This document shows positions 25,605 through 35,085 of a stretch of DNA of 54,918 nt, one piece after another. The DNA is from Nevskiaceae bacterium (lineage in GTDB: Bacteria; Pseudomonadota; Gammaproteobacteria; Steroidobacterales; Steroidobacteraceae), in the NCBI GenBank assembly GCA_018883185.1, contig VEQP01000020.1, positions 1 to 54,918 of the forward strand. The letters run 5' to 3'. Under the pieces are notes generated by a model that ran no database searches, was not told the origin of the DNA, and saw only the letters and a list, made by a program, of their open reading frames with translations. The translations under genes and the position numbers were made by a program. Every line of letters starts with the position of its first letter. Position 1 is the stretch's first letter.

Positions 25605-26537
25605 ATGCCCGAGATCGTCATCAGCGAATTCATGGACGAGGCCGCGATCCACACGGTGCTGGCCGGCCGTGATGTGCTCTACGACCCCACACTGGTCGAT
25701 AACCCGACCGCGCTGCAAGCGGCGCTGCGCGAGGCGCGGGCGCTGATCGTCCGTAATCGCACCCAGGTACGTGGTGCTCTGCTCGAGGCTGCGCCTCGGC
25801 TCGAAGCCGTCGGTCGATTGGGCGTGGGACTCGACAACATCGATCTGCCAGCCTGCAAGGCTCGCGATATCGCAGTGTTCCCCGCTACCGGCGCCAACGA
25901 TGTCTCGGTCGCCGAGTACGTCATCACGGCGATGCTGGTGCTGCTGCGTCGCGCCTGGTTCGCCACGCCCGATGTGGTCGCGGGACGCTGGCCGCGCATG
26001 ACCACCATAGGGCGAGAGGTCTCCGGCAAAACGCTGGGTCTCGTGGGTCTCGGCGGCATCGCGCGCGAAACCGCTGTGCGAGCCCGCGCACTCGGCATGA
26101 CGGTGGTCGCGTACGACCCTTTACTGCCGGCTGACCATGCGGCCTGGCAACTCGCCCGCCCTGTCAGCTTCGAGAGCCTCTTGGCCGCCAGTGACGTCGT
26201 CAGCTTGCATGTGCCGCTCACGCCCGCCACGCGCCATATGATCGGCGCAGCGCAACTGGCGGCGCTGCGCCCGGGCAGCATGCTCATCAATGCCGCGCGC
26301 GGCGGCGTGATCGACGAAGCCGCACTGATCGAAGCGCTGCGCAGTGGCCACCTTGGCGGTGCCGCGCTCGATGTGTTCGATCACGAACCCCTTGATGCCT
26401 CTCGCGGCGCCGCTTTCGCCGACCTGCCCAACCTGCTGCTGACGCCTCACATCGCGGGCGTCACTGAAGAGTCCAATGTGCGCGTCAGCGAGGTCACTGC
26501 ACGCGCGGTGCTTGCACACCTGAATCGCGGCGGCTGA
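25605..26537 (+). CDS. slcC: (S)-sulfolactate dehydrogenase (D-2-hydroxyacid dehydrogenase family)
   Basis: A 310-residue NAD-dependent 2-hydroxyacid dehydrogenase. The nucleotide fold shows GLVGLGGIARETA with an acidic residue at the following strand end (AYDP), pointing to NAD. Catalytic Arg (NAARGGVIDE), Glu (DHEP region) and His (TPHIAGVTEE) are present. The N-terminus IVISEFMDEAA and the RNRTQVRGALLEAAPRLEAVGRLGVG region fit SlcC as I recall it. It oxidises (S)-sulfolactate to sulfopyruvate. Last gene of the suyA-suyB-comC-slcC operon. Alone it could be mistaken for phosphoglycerate dehydrogenase, but it lacks an ACT domain and the operon fixes its role. Confidence 0.9.
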   Translation: MPEIVISEFMDEAAIHTVLAGRDVLYDPTLVDNPTALQAALREARALIVRNRTQVRGALLEAAPRLEAVGRLGVGLDNIDLPACKARDIAVFPATGANDVSVAEYVITAMLVLLRRAWFATPDVVAGRWPRMTTIGREVSGKTLGLVGLGGIARETAVRARALGMTVVAYDPLLPADHAAWQLARPVSFESLLAASDVVSLHVPLTPATRHMIGAAQLAALRPGSMLINAARGGVIDEAALIEALRSGHLGGAALDVFDHEPLDASRGAAFADLPNLLLTPHIAGVTEESNVRVSEVTARAVLAHLNRGG

Positions 26538-26675
26538 TTCACCGCAGCCACCGAGGGCTGCAGTCGCTGCGGGCAAACGCTGACCGTCTCAGCGGTTGAG
26601 CCACCCAGGTGGTTTACTGGCACGCTTGATCTGCGCCGATCCAGCGCAGACCATGAGCGCTTGCCGAGCCTACCC
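26538..26675. other. Intergenic region between slcC and recC
   Basis: This 138-base gap holds one clear inverted repeat: TCTGCGC (26630-26636) and GCGCAGA (26644-26650) around a seven-base loop. There is no following T run. I see no convincing -35/-10 pair for recC and no ribosome site before its ATG. It marks the border between the sulfonate island and the recombination genes. Confidence 0.5.
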
Positions 26676-29600
26676 ATGACGCCTCACGACCGCCTCCTGT
26701 TCCTGCATCTGTCGAACCGCCTCGAGTGGTTGGCCGAGCAATTGGCGGAGGATTTGCGCGAGGACACCGTCGCGCCGATGACGCAGCAATGCATCGTCGT
26801 TGCCAATCATGACTCCTCGCGCTGGTTATCGCTGCAGGTGGCTACCCGTAGCGGACTGAGCATGGGGCTGCGTTTCCCGTTCCCGCGCGGGATGATCGAC
26901 GAACTGACCCACGCACTGCTCGGTGCGGAGCAGCGCTGCTCGAGCTGCTTCGGCCGTACGGCAATGACTTGGTGGTTCTACGATCGCCTGCCACACTTCC
27001 TCAACGAGCCGCACTTCGCACCGGTAGGGCACTACCTTCGAGACGGCGCACCACTGCGCCGTTTCGAGTTGGCGCTGCGCATCGCGGGCCTTTTCGATCA
27101 GTACCAGATCTATCGGCCGGACCAATTGCGCGGCTGGGAATCCGGACTACCCGGCGCAGCGTCCAGCGCAGCACTGCCCGGGGAGATGTGGCAGTCGTCG
27201 TTGTGGCGTGCGTTGCGCGCGGATTTTCCCGACCAGATCTCCTTCGTGGATCTGCACGCGAAAATCGCTGCTCTGGATGACAAACAGGTCGCAGCCGCGC
27301 CGCTGCCCGAGCGCCTGCGCATCTTCGGGGTCAACAGCCTGCCGCCGGCCTTTCTCGACATCCTCTGGAAAGTGGCCATACGCACGCGCATCGACTTCTA
27401 CGCTCTCTCGCCGACCGGGGATTACTGGAGCGATCTACTCACCCAGAAGCAGCAGCTCCGTTCCGGCGATATGGCGGACGACATCCGAAGCATGCCGCTT
27501 GCCGCATCGCTCGGTCGACTGGGACGCGACCTGCTCGAGCAACTGACTGTGCGGGATTTCCAGCAGGCCAGCGAGCGCTTCGATCTGGGCTCGGAACACA
27601 CCGCGCTCGGGCGCCTGCAGGCGGACCTCTGTTCACTGCAAGATCGCAGCGGTCACTCGCCTCATCTGGACGACGACTCGATCGAAGTGCACTGCTGCCA
27701 CAGCAGGATGCGGGAGGTTGAAGTCCTGCACGATCGCTTGCTAGCGGCTTTCGAGCGTGACTCTTCGCTGCGCGCGCGCGATGTACTGATCATGGCACCC
27801 GATATGAACGCCTACGCGCCATACATCGCGGCGGTGTTCGGCGCCCCAGAAAGCGACGCGACACGCATCCCTTACTCCATTGCCGATCAGTCCGCTCGCA
27901 GTCAGCTAGCCATCATCGATGCATTTCTGCGGCTGTTGAAGTTGGCGACTTCACGCTTCACGGCGATCGAAGTCATGGCAACGCTGGAAAGCGAACCGCT
28001 GCGCCGTCACTTCAAGCTGACCGATACCGATCTAGAGCGTATCCGACGCTGGCTCATCGATTGCGGCGTCGTTTGGGCGATCGATGCAGAGCATCGGGTG
28101 CGTCTCGGCTTCACTGCCGACCCCGAATACACCTTCGCACACGGCACAGCCACGCTGCTCGACGGCTACGCCATGAACGGATCTGGACCACGGCTGCACG
28201 GATCACGTCTACCCTACGAGGATCTCGAGGGCGATCACCTCCACACCCTCGAGCGCTTTCTAGGCGCCATCGATGTGTTGGGTGCGCTGGCCGTCGATAT
28301 CGACCGCCCTCGACGGCGGTACGACTGGGCACAGTCGCTGACGAATCTCGCGCGACGTCTATTCACTGACGCGCCCGCCGGCGCGGGCGAGTTTCGATCC
28401 TTGACTCAAACACTCGACGAGTTCGCACGAACAGACCCACTCGCCGACGCTGCCGATGCAGCGGAATGTGTCGTGCCGATCAGTGTAGTACTGGCTTTTC
28501 TTGAAACCACTCTGACACAAGTGCCGGTGAACGGCGGGTTCCTGCAAGGCAGAGTAACCTTCTGTTCCTTGAAGCCGATGCGTGTCATTCCAGCCCGAGT
28601 GCTCGGTGTGCTCGGCCTCGAGGATGGAGCCTTCCCGCGCCGCAATGCGCAATTGGCCTTCGATCTGATGGCAGCGCGACCGCGCCGCGGGGACCGCTCG
28701 GCCCGAGATGACGATCGGTACATGTTTTTTGAAACGCTGCTCGGCGCACGGCAAACGCTTTACCTGAGCTACGTCGGGCAGTCGCTGCGAAACGCCGAGG
28801 TCAGTCCACCGTCGAGCGTGGTGGTCGAGATGCTCGACTATCTCGGCGCCACCGAAGCAGTTCATCAGCACGCATTGCAGGCGTTCAGCCCGCGTTACTT
28901 CCGTCCGGGTGTCCTGCAGAGCTTCTCGCTGGACAACGCGCGGGCCGCAGAGCTCTTACGGCAAGGACGAGCGGAGTCGCGGCCCTTCATCTCGGCACCC
29001 CTGCCGGAGCCGGACCCCGCCTTGTTGAGCATCACGCCACAGGAACTGGCCGCCTTTCTGGCGCACCCGGCCCGAGCGCTATGCCAGCGGCGGCTCGGGC
29101 TGCGTCTCACACTCGATGACGATGTGCTGCCTGCTCAAGAACCCCGCGTGCTCGATACTCTGCAACGCTACGGGCTGCAGCAGTTGCTGCTGCAGGAGAC
29201 TTTGCACGGCGATACGGGGCTCGCTTGGCCCGCCGCCAAAGCGCGCGGCAAAGTACCGCCAGGCCCGCTCGGCGCACAGACCGAAACTACGCTGCGCGAT
29301 CTCGTCGATGAACTTGTCGGCCAATTGCAGCCGATGTGCACAGGTCGGCCGCGCGAGCGCGTTTCTATCGATATCACCGCCGCCGGCTGTGTCGTTCGCG
29401 GATTCCTCGATGATGTCTATGGCGATCGTTTACTGCGATACCGCTGCGCCACACTGCAACCGAAGGATAGGTTACAGGCCTGGGTACTGCATGTGCTGCT
29501 CGGCACCGTCAGGCCCGAACATCGCACGGTGGTTTTCTCCTCCTCCGATAAACCGCTGCAGTTCGCATCTTTTGCCAACAGCACAGAGGCGCTGCATATC

Positions 29601-29909
29601 CTTGAAACACTATTGCGCGTGTACCGACGGGGTCTCAGTGAGCCCCTGCCGCTCATCGTGGAAATGTCTTGGGTGGCCGCGAAATCGCTGGCAAAAGATC
29701 CAGAGGATGCCGATGCAGCCATGGCCGCGGCCCGCAGCGCCTGGCCACCTGTGCAATACGGCTCGAATAAGTCGGGCTCGGCGCCGAGCGAAGATCCGTA
29801 CAACCAGCTCGTGCATGGTGCAGAGCCCAGGGTCGATCGCGACTTTCTACAGCTCGCCACTGACGTGTTCGCACCGCTGCTCGCACGGCAAGAGGATGCG
29901 CTTTTGTGA
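26676..29909 (+). CDS. recC: Exodeoxyribonuclease V gamma subunit RecC
   Basis: About 1077 residues, close to E. coli RecC (1122). The N-terminus reads LFLHLSNRLEWLAEQLA and the QCIVVANHDSSRWLSLQVA block matches RecC. Further blocks are SLPPAFLDILW, VEVHCCH-like IEVHCCHSRMREVEVLHDRLL, and VLGVLGLEDGAFPR. RecC is the inactive helicase-like subunit that holds RecB and RecD together and reads Chi in the DNA tunnel. ATG 26676 was preferred over the TTG at 26661; neither has a ribosome site. recB overlaps its end by ATG-style four-base overlap (TGTGAG). Gene order C-B-D without ptrA is common outside enterics. Confidence 0.94.
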   Translation: MTPHDRLLFLHLSNRLEWLAEQLAEDLREDTVAPMTQQCIVVANHDSSRWLSLQVATRSGLSMGLRFPFPRGMIDELTHALLGAEQRCSSCFGRTAMTWWFYDRLPHFLNEPHFAPVGHYLRDGAPLRRFELALRIAGLFDQYQIYRPDQLRGWESGLPGAASSAALPGEMWQSSLWRALRADFPDQISFVDLHAKIAALDDKQVAAAPLPERLRIFGVNSLPPAFLDILWKVAIRTRIDFYALSPTGDYWSDLLTQKQQLRSGDMADDIRSMPLAASLGRLGRDLLEQLTVRDFQQASERFDLGSEHTALGRLQADLCSLQDRSGHSPHLDDDSIEVHCCHSRMREVEVLHDRLLAAFERDSSLRARDVLIMAPDMNAYAPYIAAVFGAPESDATRIPYSIADQSARSQLAIIDAFLRLLKLATSRFTAIEVMATLESEPLRRHFKLTDTDLERIRRWLIDCGVVWAIDAEHRVRLGFTADPEYTFAHGTATLLDGYAMNGSGPRLHGSRLPYEDLEGDHLHTLERFLGAIDVLGALAVDIDRPRRRYDWAQSLTNLARRLFTDAPAGAGEFRSLTQTLDEFARTDPLADAADAAECVVPISVVLAFLETTLTQVPVNGGFLQGRVTFCSLKPMRVIPARVLGVLGLEDGAFPRRNAQLAFDLMAARPRRGDRSARDDDRYMFFETLLGARQTLYLSYVGQSLRNAEVSPPSSVVVEMLDYLGATEAVHQHALQAFSPRYFRPGVLQSFSLDNARAAELLRQGRAESRPFISAPLPEPDPALLSITPQELAAFLAHPARALCQRRLGLRLTLDDDVLPAQEPRVLDTLQRYGLQQLLLQETLHGDTGLAWPAAKARGKVPPGPLGAQTETTLRDLVDELVGQLQPMCTGRPRERVSIDITAAGCVVRGFLDDVYGDRLLRYRCATLQPKDRLQAWVLHVLLGTVRPEHRTVVFSSSDKPLQFASFANSTEALHILETLLRVYRRGLSEPLPLIVEMSWVAAKSLAKDPEDADAAMAAARSAWPPVQYGSNKSGSAPSEDPYNQLVHGAEPRVDRDFLQLATDVFAPLLARQEDALL

Positions 29910-32900
29910 GCGGGTTTCCGCAGTTCGAACTCGCGAGCACGCCGTTGAACCGCGGCGTGACCTTGCTCGAGGCGAGTGCCGGTACGGGCAAAACTTACGC
30001 CATCGCGGGCATCGTCACGCGCCTCGTGGCCATCGAAGGACTGCCGATCAGCCGCATCGTCGTCGTGACTTTCACGGATGCGGCGACCGCCGAGCTGCGC
30101 TCACGAATCCGCCGGCGCCTGCGGGAAGTGCTCGATGAGTTATTGAAAGGGTCCACGAAGGATCCGGCCACCGAGGCGATTCGTTCCAGTGGCATCGACC
30201 TGGAAGAAGCCGTGCGCCGACTGCGACTCGCACTCGCGGCGTTTGACGAAGTGGCGATCTCCACCATCCACGGCTTTTGCCAGCGCGCATTGCGTGACAA
30301 CGCTTTCGAGGGCGATGCGCCCTTCGATGCCGAGATCGTTCGCGACCCGCGCGAGGCGCTGCTCGATGTGGCGACCGACTTCTGGCGACGGCACATCGAC
30401 ACCGCGGCACCCATCGTCGCCGCTGCACTCGATGGTGAGCACGCTCAGCCTGCGGATCTAGTCGATCTGCTCTCGCGCTTGGCTCGTCATCCGCAGCTGC
30501 GCATCCTGCCCGAGGCTTCGACGACAGTAGACGCTGCGACTCGACAACTCGAGTCGGTCTATGCCACCGCGCTTCAACGGTGGCAGCGCGATGCTGCAGG
30601 CTTGCATAAGTTGCTGCGAACATCGCCGGTGCTCAAACGCGAAAAGTCGAAGGCACTGCCGGTCGATCGCGTTGACTCGCATGCCGCCGCCCTCGCTCGT
30701 GCGGCTGAAACGGGAGCCGCGCATCCGGCAGCACTCTCGGCCATGGCGGATTTCGCATCGTCCCGACTCGCTGCACTGACCAAAGCCAACAAGCCGACTC
30801 CGCAGCATGTGTTTTTTGATGCCTGCGAGGCCGTGAGCGCTGCAACCCGGGCGTTGGTTGCCAGTCTGCGACAGGCCTGGCTCGACTATGCCGGGGTCGA
30901 GTGGCCGAAACTCAAAGCCTCTCGACGCATGATGACGTTCGATGATCTGCTCGAACGAATGCATGCAGCGCTTTGTGGGCCTCGCGGAGAGGCCTTGCAA
31001 ACTGTGCTGCGACACAACTACGCCGCCGCGCTCATCGATGAGTTTCAGGATACCGACCCTCTGCAATATCGGATTTTCCAACAGGCATTCGCAGTCGCCA
31101 CACATTGGCTGATGTATATCGGTGACCCTAAACAGTCGATCTATTCATTTCGCGGCGCCGACCTGTTCACCTACCTCGAGGCGAAATCCGCGGTGTTGCA
31201 GACAACGCCCCCACGTATCTACACCTTGCGGAAAAACTTTCGCTCAAGCGCGGCGATGGTCGATGCCGTGAACCGCATGTTTGCACGGACGCCAGGAGTC
31301 TTCCTGCAAACGGGCATCGAGTTCGTTGACTCGATCGCAGACGGCACCAAGGCCGCTGCAGCGCCGCTCACCTGCGCCGCGACGGACGAGCGGCCACCGC
31401 TCGTCTTCGTAAACGTTCCGGCGAGTGACGGCAAGTTCACCAAGAAGCGCTGTGAGCCGCTGGTTTACCAACATATAGCCACCGAAATCGCCCGATTGCT
31501 GGCGGGCACCCACCGACTCGGTGATCGATCATTGCAGGCCAGCGACATCGCAATATTGGTACGCAAGCATCATGAAGGCGCCGCGTTGCAGCAGCGACTC
31601 GGCGCGCAGGGCATTCGCAGCGTCCGACGAACTAATCAGAGCGTTTTTGCGACGCCTGAAGCAACCGCCCTTCAGCATCTGCTGGCGGCAGTGCTGGAAC
31701 CCACCCGCACCCAGACGGTGCGTACGGCACTGAGTACGCTGTTTTTCGACTGCGATGGTCGGCGATTGGTCGATCTCGATACCGACGAGGCGGCATGGGA
31801 GACGCACATCGAATCTCTGCTGGAATTTCGGCAGCGATGGCAGACACAGGATTTCGCCAGCGCTTTCCGCTGGCTCGCGACGAGCAGCCTGCTGCGCTCG
31901 AGAATGGTTCAGCGTCCGGGTGGTGAGCGTAGTCTGACCAACCTGCTGCATCTGGCTGAACTGCTGCACGATGCCGAACGAACGCTGCGCCTGGCTCCAT
32001 CGGGCGTGCAGGAGTGGCTGCGAGTGCATTGCAACGCACCCGAACACGACGTGGAAGAGCACGTCCAGCGACTCGAGCGTGACGATGATGCGGTCAAAAT
32101 TCTCACTCTGCACAATGCCAAGGGTCTCGAGTACCCCATCGTCTTCTGCCCTTCGCACTGGCATGACGCCGACGCCAAGGAGTGCCTCTTCCACAATCCT
32201 GACACGGCGCAGATCACCCTCGATCTGACCGCCGAACCCCCGCCTCTACATCGTCAGCTGGCCCAGGAAGAATCGGTGGCCGAGGACATTCGCCTGCTGT
32301 ACGTCGGTGTCACCCGGGCCATCCACCGCTGTTACGTGTACGGTGCAAATGCCGCAGATCCGCGCAATTCAGGTCTCGGTCGTGTGCTCGACGGACCCGT
32401 CGATGGCCTGCTCTCGGCGACGATCGGCCTGCGAAATACCGAAGACGATGCGGCTTCGCCCTCAACCAGTCCGCCGCCGGTGGCGACGTCCGAAGCGTGC
32501 ATCGCTCGATCATTCAACCGTGTGCTGCGTCCCGAGAAACTGGTGGGTAGCTTCACGAGCCTGATCTCCAACGCCAGTGCAGAGGCGGCGGAGGACTACG
32601 ATGATCAAGGGGAAGCCATACACGCTGCAGCACGCCCCGCCGATGCACCCGAAGACACGATATTCCACCTGCCGGCGGGTGCTGCGACGGGCATCGCACT
32701 GCACTCGGTGCTCGAAAAACTCGACTTTGTCACGCCTGCGGCGCTCGAGTCCCTCGTCGCAACCGCATTTGCGCCGTTGGCACTCACCTCGGTGCAACAC
32801 ACCACCGTGTGCCATCACCTACGCGAGCTATTGGAGCACCCGCTGCAGGCGGAAGATCGGACTCTGCGCCTCAACGACTTGCCGATGCAGGCGCGCCTCA

Positions 32901-33391
32901 ACGAAGCGGCGTTTTTCTATCCGACGCGTGCCTTCACTCGTCAGGACTTGCTACGAGTTGCCTCCCGCGCTACGGAACCGGGGCTCGTAACCCTGATCCA
33001 AAGACTCAACTTCCAGCCTGCAGAGGGATTCCTCAACGGCGTGGTTGATTTGATTTTCGAGCATGAAGGTCGGTATTACCTCGCTGACTGGAAATCGAAC
33101 TGGCTAGGCAACGACACCGCGCACTATGCGCCGGCACGGCTACAGGCCGTGATGCTGCGCGAGGCCTATGTATTGCAGTCGCTGCTCTACACACTCGCGC
33201 TCGATCGTCACCTGGCCGCTCGCTTGCCCGACTACCGTTATGAACGTGATTTCGGCGGCATCTTCTACATCTTCGTGCGCGGCATCGACGCCGCACACCC
33301 GGAGCGAGGCGTCCACTTCTCACGCCCGTCCGCCACGTTCGTTCGTGAACTCGCAGACGCCGTATTGCTGCCTATCGGATCTACGCCATGA
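29906..33391 (+). CDS. recB: Exodeoxyribonuclease V beta subunit RecB
   Basis: A 1161-residue UvrD/Rep-like helicase with a C-terminal nuclease. Walker A is SAGTGKT with Lys29; helicase motif II is DEFQDTD near residue 380, and YIGDPKQSIYSFRGAD follows. The nuclease motif VVDLIFEHEGRYYLADWKSNW places the metal-binding residues at about Asp1048, Asp1061 and Lys1063. The protein unwinds 3'-5' and cuts DNA ends during double-strand break repair, then loads RecA. Start is GTG 29906, overlapping recC; recD follows with an ATGA overlap. All expected domains are present. Confidence 0.96.
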   Translation: MSGFPQFELASTPLNRGVTLLEASAGTGKTYAIAGIVTRLVAIEGLPISRIVVVTFTDAATAELRSRIRRRLREVLDELLKGSTKDPATEAIRSSGIDLEEAVRRLRLALAAFDEVAISTIHGFCQRALRDNAFEGDAPFDAEIVRDPREALLDVATDFWRRHIDTAAPIVAAALDGEHAQPADLVDLLSRLARHPQLRILPEASTTVDAATRQLESVYATALQRWQRDAAGLHKLLRTSPVLKREKSKALPVDRVDSHAAALARAAETGAAHPAALSAMADFASSRLAALTKANKPTPQHVFFDACEAVSAATRALVASLRQAWLDYAGVEWPKLKASRRMMTFDDLLERMHAALCGPRGEALQTVLRHNYAAALIDEFQDTDPLQYRIFQQAFAVATHWLMYIGDPKQSIYSFRGADLFTYLEAKSAVLQTTPPRIYTLRKNFRSSAAMVDAVNRMFARTPGVFLQTGIEFVDSIADGTKAAAAPLTCAATDERPPLVFVNVPASDGKFTKKRCEPLVYQHIATEIARLLAGTHRLGDRSLQASDIAILVRKHHEGAALQQRLGAQGIRSVRRTNQSVFATPEATALQHLLAAVLEPTRTQTVRTALSTLFFDCDGRRLVDLDTDEAAWETHIESLLEFRQRWQTQDFASAFRWLATSSLLRSRMVQRPGGERSLTNLLHLAELLHDAERTLRLAPSGVQEWLRVHCNAPEHDVEEHVQRLERDDDAVKILTLHNAKGLEYPIVFCPSHWHDADAKECLFHNPDTAQITLDLTAEPPPLHRQLAQEESVAEDIRLLYVGVTRAIHRCYVYGANAADPRNSGLGRVLDGPVDGLLSATIGLRNTEDDAASPSTSPPPVATSEACIARSFNRVLRPEKLVGSFTSLISNASAEAAEDYDDQGEAIHAAARPADAPEDTIFHLPAGAATGIALHSVLEKLDFVTPAALESLVATAFAPLALTSVQHTTVCHHLRELLEHPLQAEDRTLRLNDLPMQARLNEAAFFYPTRAFTRQDLLRVASRATEPGLVTLIQRLNFQPAEGFLNGVVDLIFEHEGRYYLADWKSNWLGNDTAHYAPARLQAVMLREAYVLQSLLYTLALDRHLAARLPDYRYERDFGGIFYIFVRGIDAAHPERGVHFSRPSATFVRELADAVLLPIGSTP

Positions 33392-35085
33392 ACGATCTGC
33401 AGCAGTTCTTGGCCGATGATCGCTTCACGATGCTGGATCGCTCCCTGGCCCGGCACCTTGCAGCGCAGGCGCCCGCATCACTTTGGATCGGTCATGCGGC
33501 TGCTTTGCTGAGCAGCCTGCTGCGACGCGGGCATCTGTGCCTTGAGTTAGCTCAGCCGCCAACGGGAGACTCGACCAAAACCCTTGGTGCTACGCCCGCA
33601 CAAGTTCCTTGGCCCTCAGCGTCAAGTTGCCGCGAAGATCTACTCAGGAGCGGGCTCGTCGCAGAGCATCCCGGCGAATTCAAGCCGCTGGTGCTCGATG
33701 CGAACGACCGACTGTATCTGCATCGCTATCACGAATACGAACGCGATCTGGCAGAACGCATTACGGAACGACTCGAGGCGGCAAAAAAATTCTCTCCCGT
33801 ACAAGATGATGCAGCAGTGGAAGCAGCGATCGAGGCGGTGCGCACGCGTCGTTTCATGGTCATCGCTGGGGGTCCCGGCACAGGCAAGACGACCACGGTC
33901 GTTCGCCTCCTCATCGCGTTGCTGACCGAGAAGCCCGAACTGCGCATCTCGCTTGCGGCGCCCACGGGCAAAGCCGCGCATCGCATGCAGCAGAGCATCA
34001 CGGCGCAACTGGCCAAACTGCCCATAGAAGATTCGCTGCGCGATCGCATTCCGCGCGTTGCATCGACTCTGCATCGCTTGCTCGGCGCCCGCGGTGACTC
34101 CGCTTTTTTCCGTCACGATGCCGCCCGACCCTTGGCGAGCGACGTGGTGATCGTCGATGAAAGCTCCATGGTCGACTTGCCGCTGATGGCCAAGTTGTTT
34201 GCAGCACTGAGAGCCGAGGCGCGCGTCATCCTGATCGGCGATCCCGACCAACTGGCATCCGTGGAGGTGGGATCGGTGCTGGCCGACATCACGGCGGCCG
34301 GCACGCGACTGGGACCTGCCCTCGTGACGCTGCGTAAACCTTGGCGGTTTTCAGCCGACAGCGGCATCGGCGCACTGTGTGCCGCGATTCGTGCGGGCGA
34401 TACCGATCGTACGCTGGATGTTCTGCAGGGAGGCGAATTCCCGGACGTGCGCCTGGAATCTTTGCCGTCTGCCGACGGCCTCGGCAAGGCACTTCAGGCC
34501 ACGCCAGTGACGTCTGCGTACCGCAGTGCCCTGCGGTGCGATGATCCGGCGGACAGTCTGTCGGCGTTCGAGAGCGGAAGGATTCTTTGCGCCACCCACG
34601 GTGGCCCCGCGGGAACCCTGCGCATCAACGAGACACTGCGCGATATGTTTGCTACGGAAGGATTGATCGAGCCCCGCGGCGCGTTCTACCACCGTGCACC
34701 CCTCGTCGTGCTGCGCAATGACTATGCGTTGCAGGTATTCAACGGCGACAGTGCCGTGCTCACTTGTGCCGTTGAAGATGAACGTCTTTACGCTTGCTTC
34801 CGAGCGCCAGGAGGCGAGTTGCGGCGTGTTCTCGCCGCGCGACTGCCCGAGCACGCACCGCTCTATGCCATGACCGTACACCGCAGCCAGGGCTCGGAGT
34901 TCGATCACGTCCTCGTCGTACTGCCGCCCCACGAGTCGCCCCTGCTCACGAGAGAGCTGCTCTACACTGCCGTGAGCCGCGCGCGAAAGTCGGTGACGAT
35001 CTGGGCAGACCCGGCGCTGGTTCGTTACGCCTGTCTCCACCGCGTGCGGCGCGCCTCCGGACTCACGGAGCGGTTGTCACTGTGA
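33388..35085 (+). CDS. recD: Exodeoxyribonuclease V alpha subunit RecD
   Basis: A 565-residue superfamily 1B helicase. Walker A is GGPGTGKTTT with Lys167; AAPTGKAAHRM and VVIVDESSMVDLPLM (motif II) follow, then LIGDPDQLASVEVGSVL and a C-terminal AMTVHRSQGSEFD motif. RecD is the 5'-3' motor of RecBCD. The length is near E. coli RecD (608). Its start overlaps recB, and its TGA overlaps the GTG of the downstream serine hydrolase. Nothing appears missing. Confidence 0.96.
   Translation: MNDLQQFLADDRFTMLDRSLARHLAAQAPASLWIGHAAALLSSLLRRGHLCLELAQPPTGDSTKTLGATPAQVPWPSASSCREDLLRSGLVAEHPGEFKPLVLDANDRLYLHRYHEYERDLAERITERLEAAKKFSPVQDDAAVEAAIEAVRTRRFMVIAGGPGTGKTTTVVRLLIALLTEKPELRISLAAPTGKAAHRMQQSITAQLAKLPIEDSLRDRIPRVASTLHRLLGARGDSAFFRHDAARPLASDVVIVDESSMVDLPLMAKLFAALRAEARVILIGDPDQLASVEVGSVLADITAAGTRLGPALVTLRKPWRFSADSGIGALCAAIRAGDTDRTLDVLQGGEFPDVRLESLPSADGLGKALQATPVTSAYRSALRCDDPADSLSAFESGRILCATHGGPAGTLRINETLRDMFATEGLIEPRGAFYHRAPLVVLRNDYALQVFNGDSAVLTCAVEDERLYACFRAPGGELRRVLAARLPEHAPLYAMTVHRSQGSEFDHVLVVLPPHESPLLTRELLYTAVSRARKSVTIWADPALVRYACLHRVRRASGLTERLSL

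Noticed and set aside
25605-26537. slcC as phosphoglycerate dehydrogenase (serA)
   Set aside because: No ACT domain, short length, and the operon with suyAB and comC point to sulfolactate oxidation.
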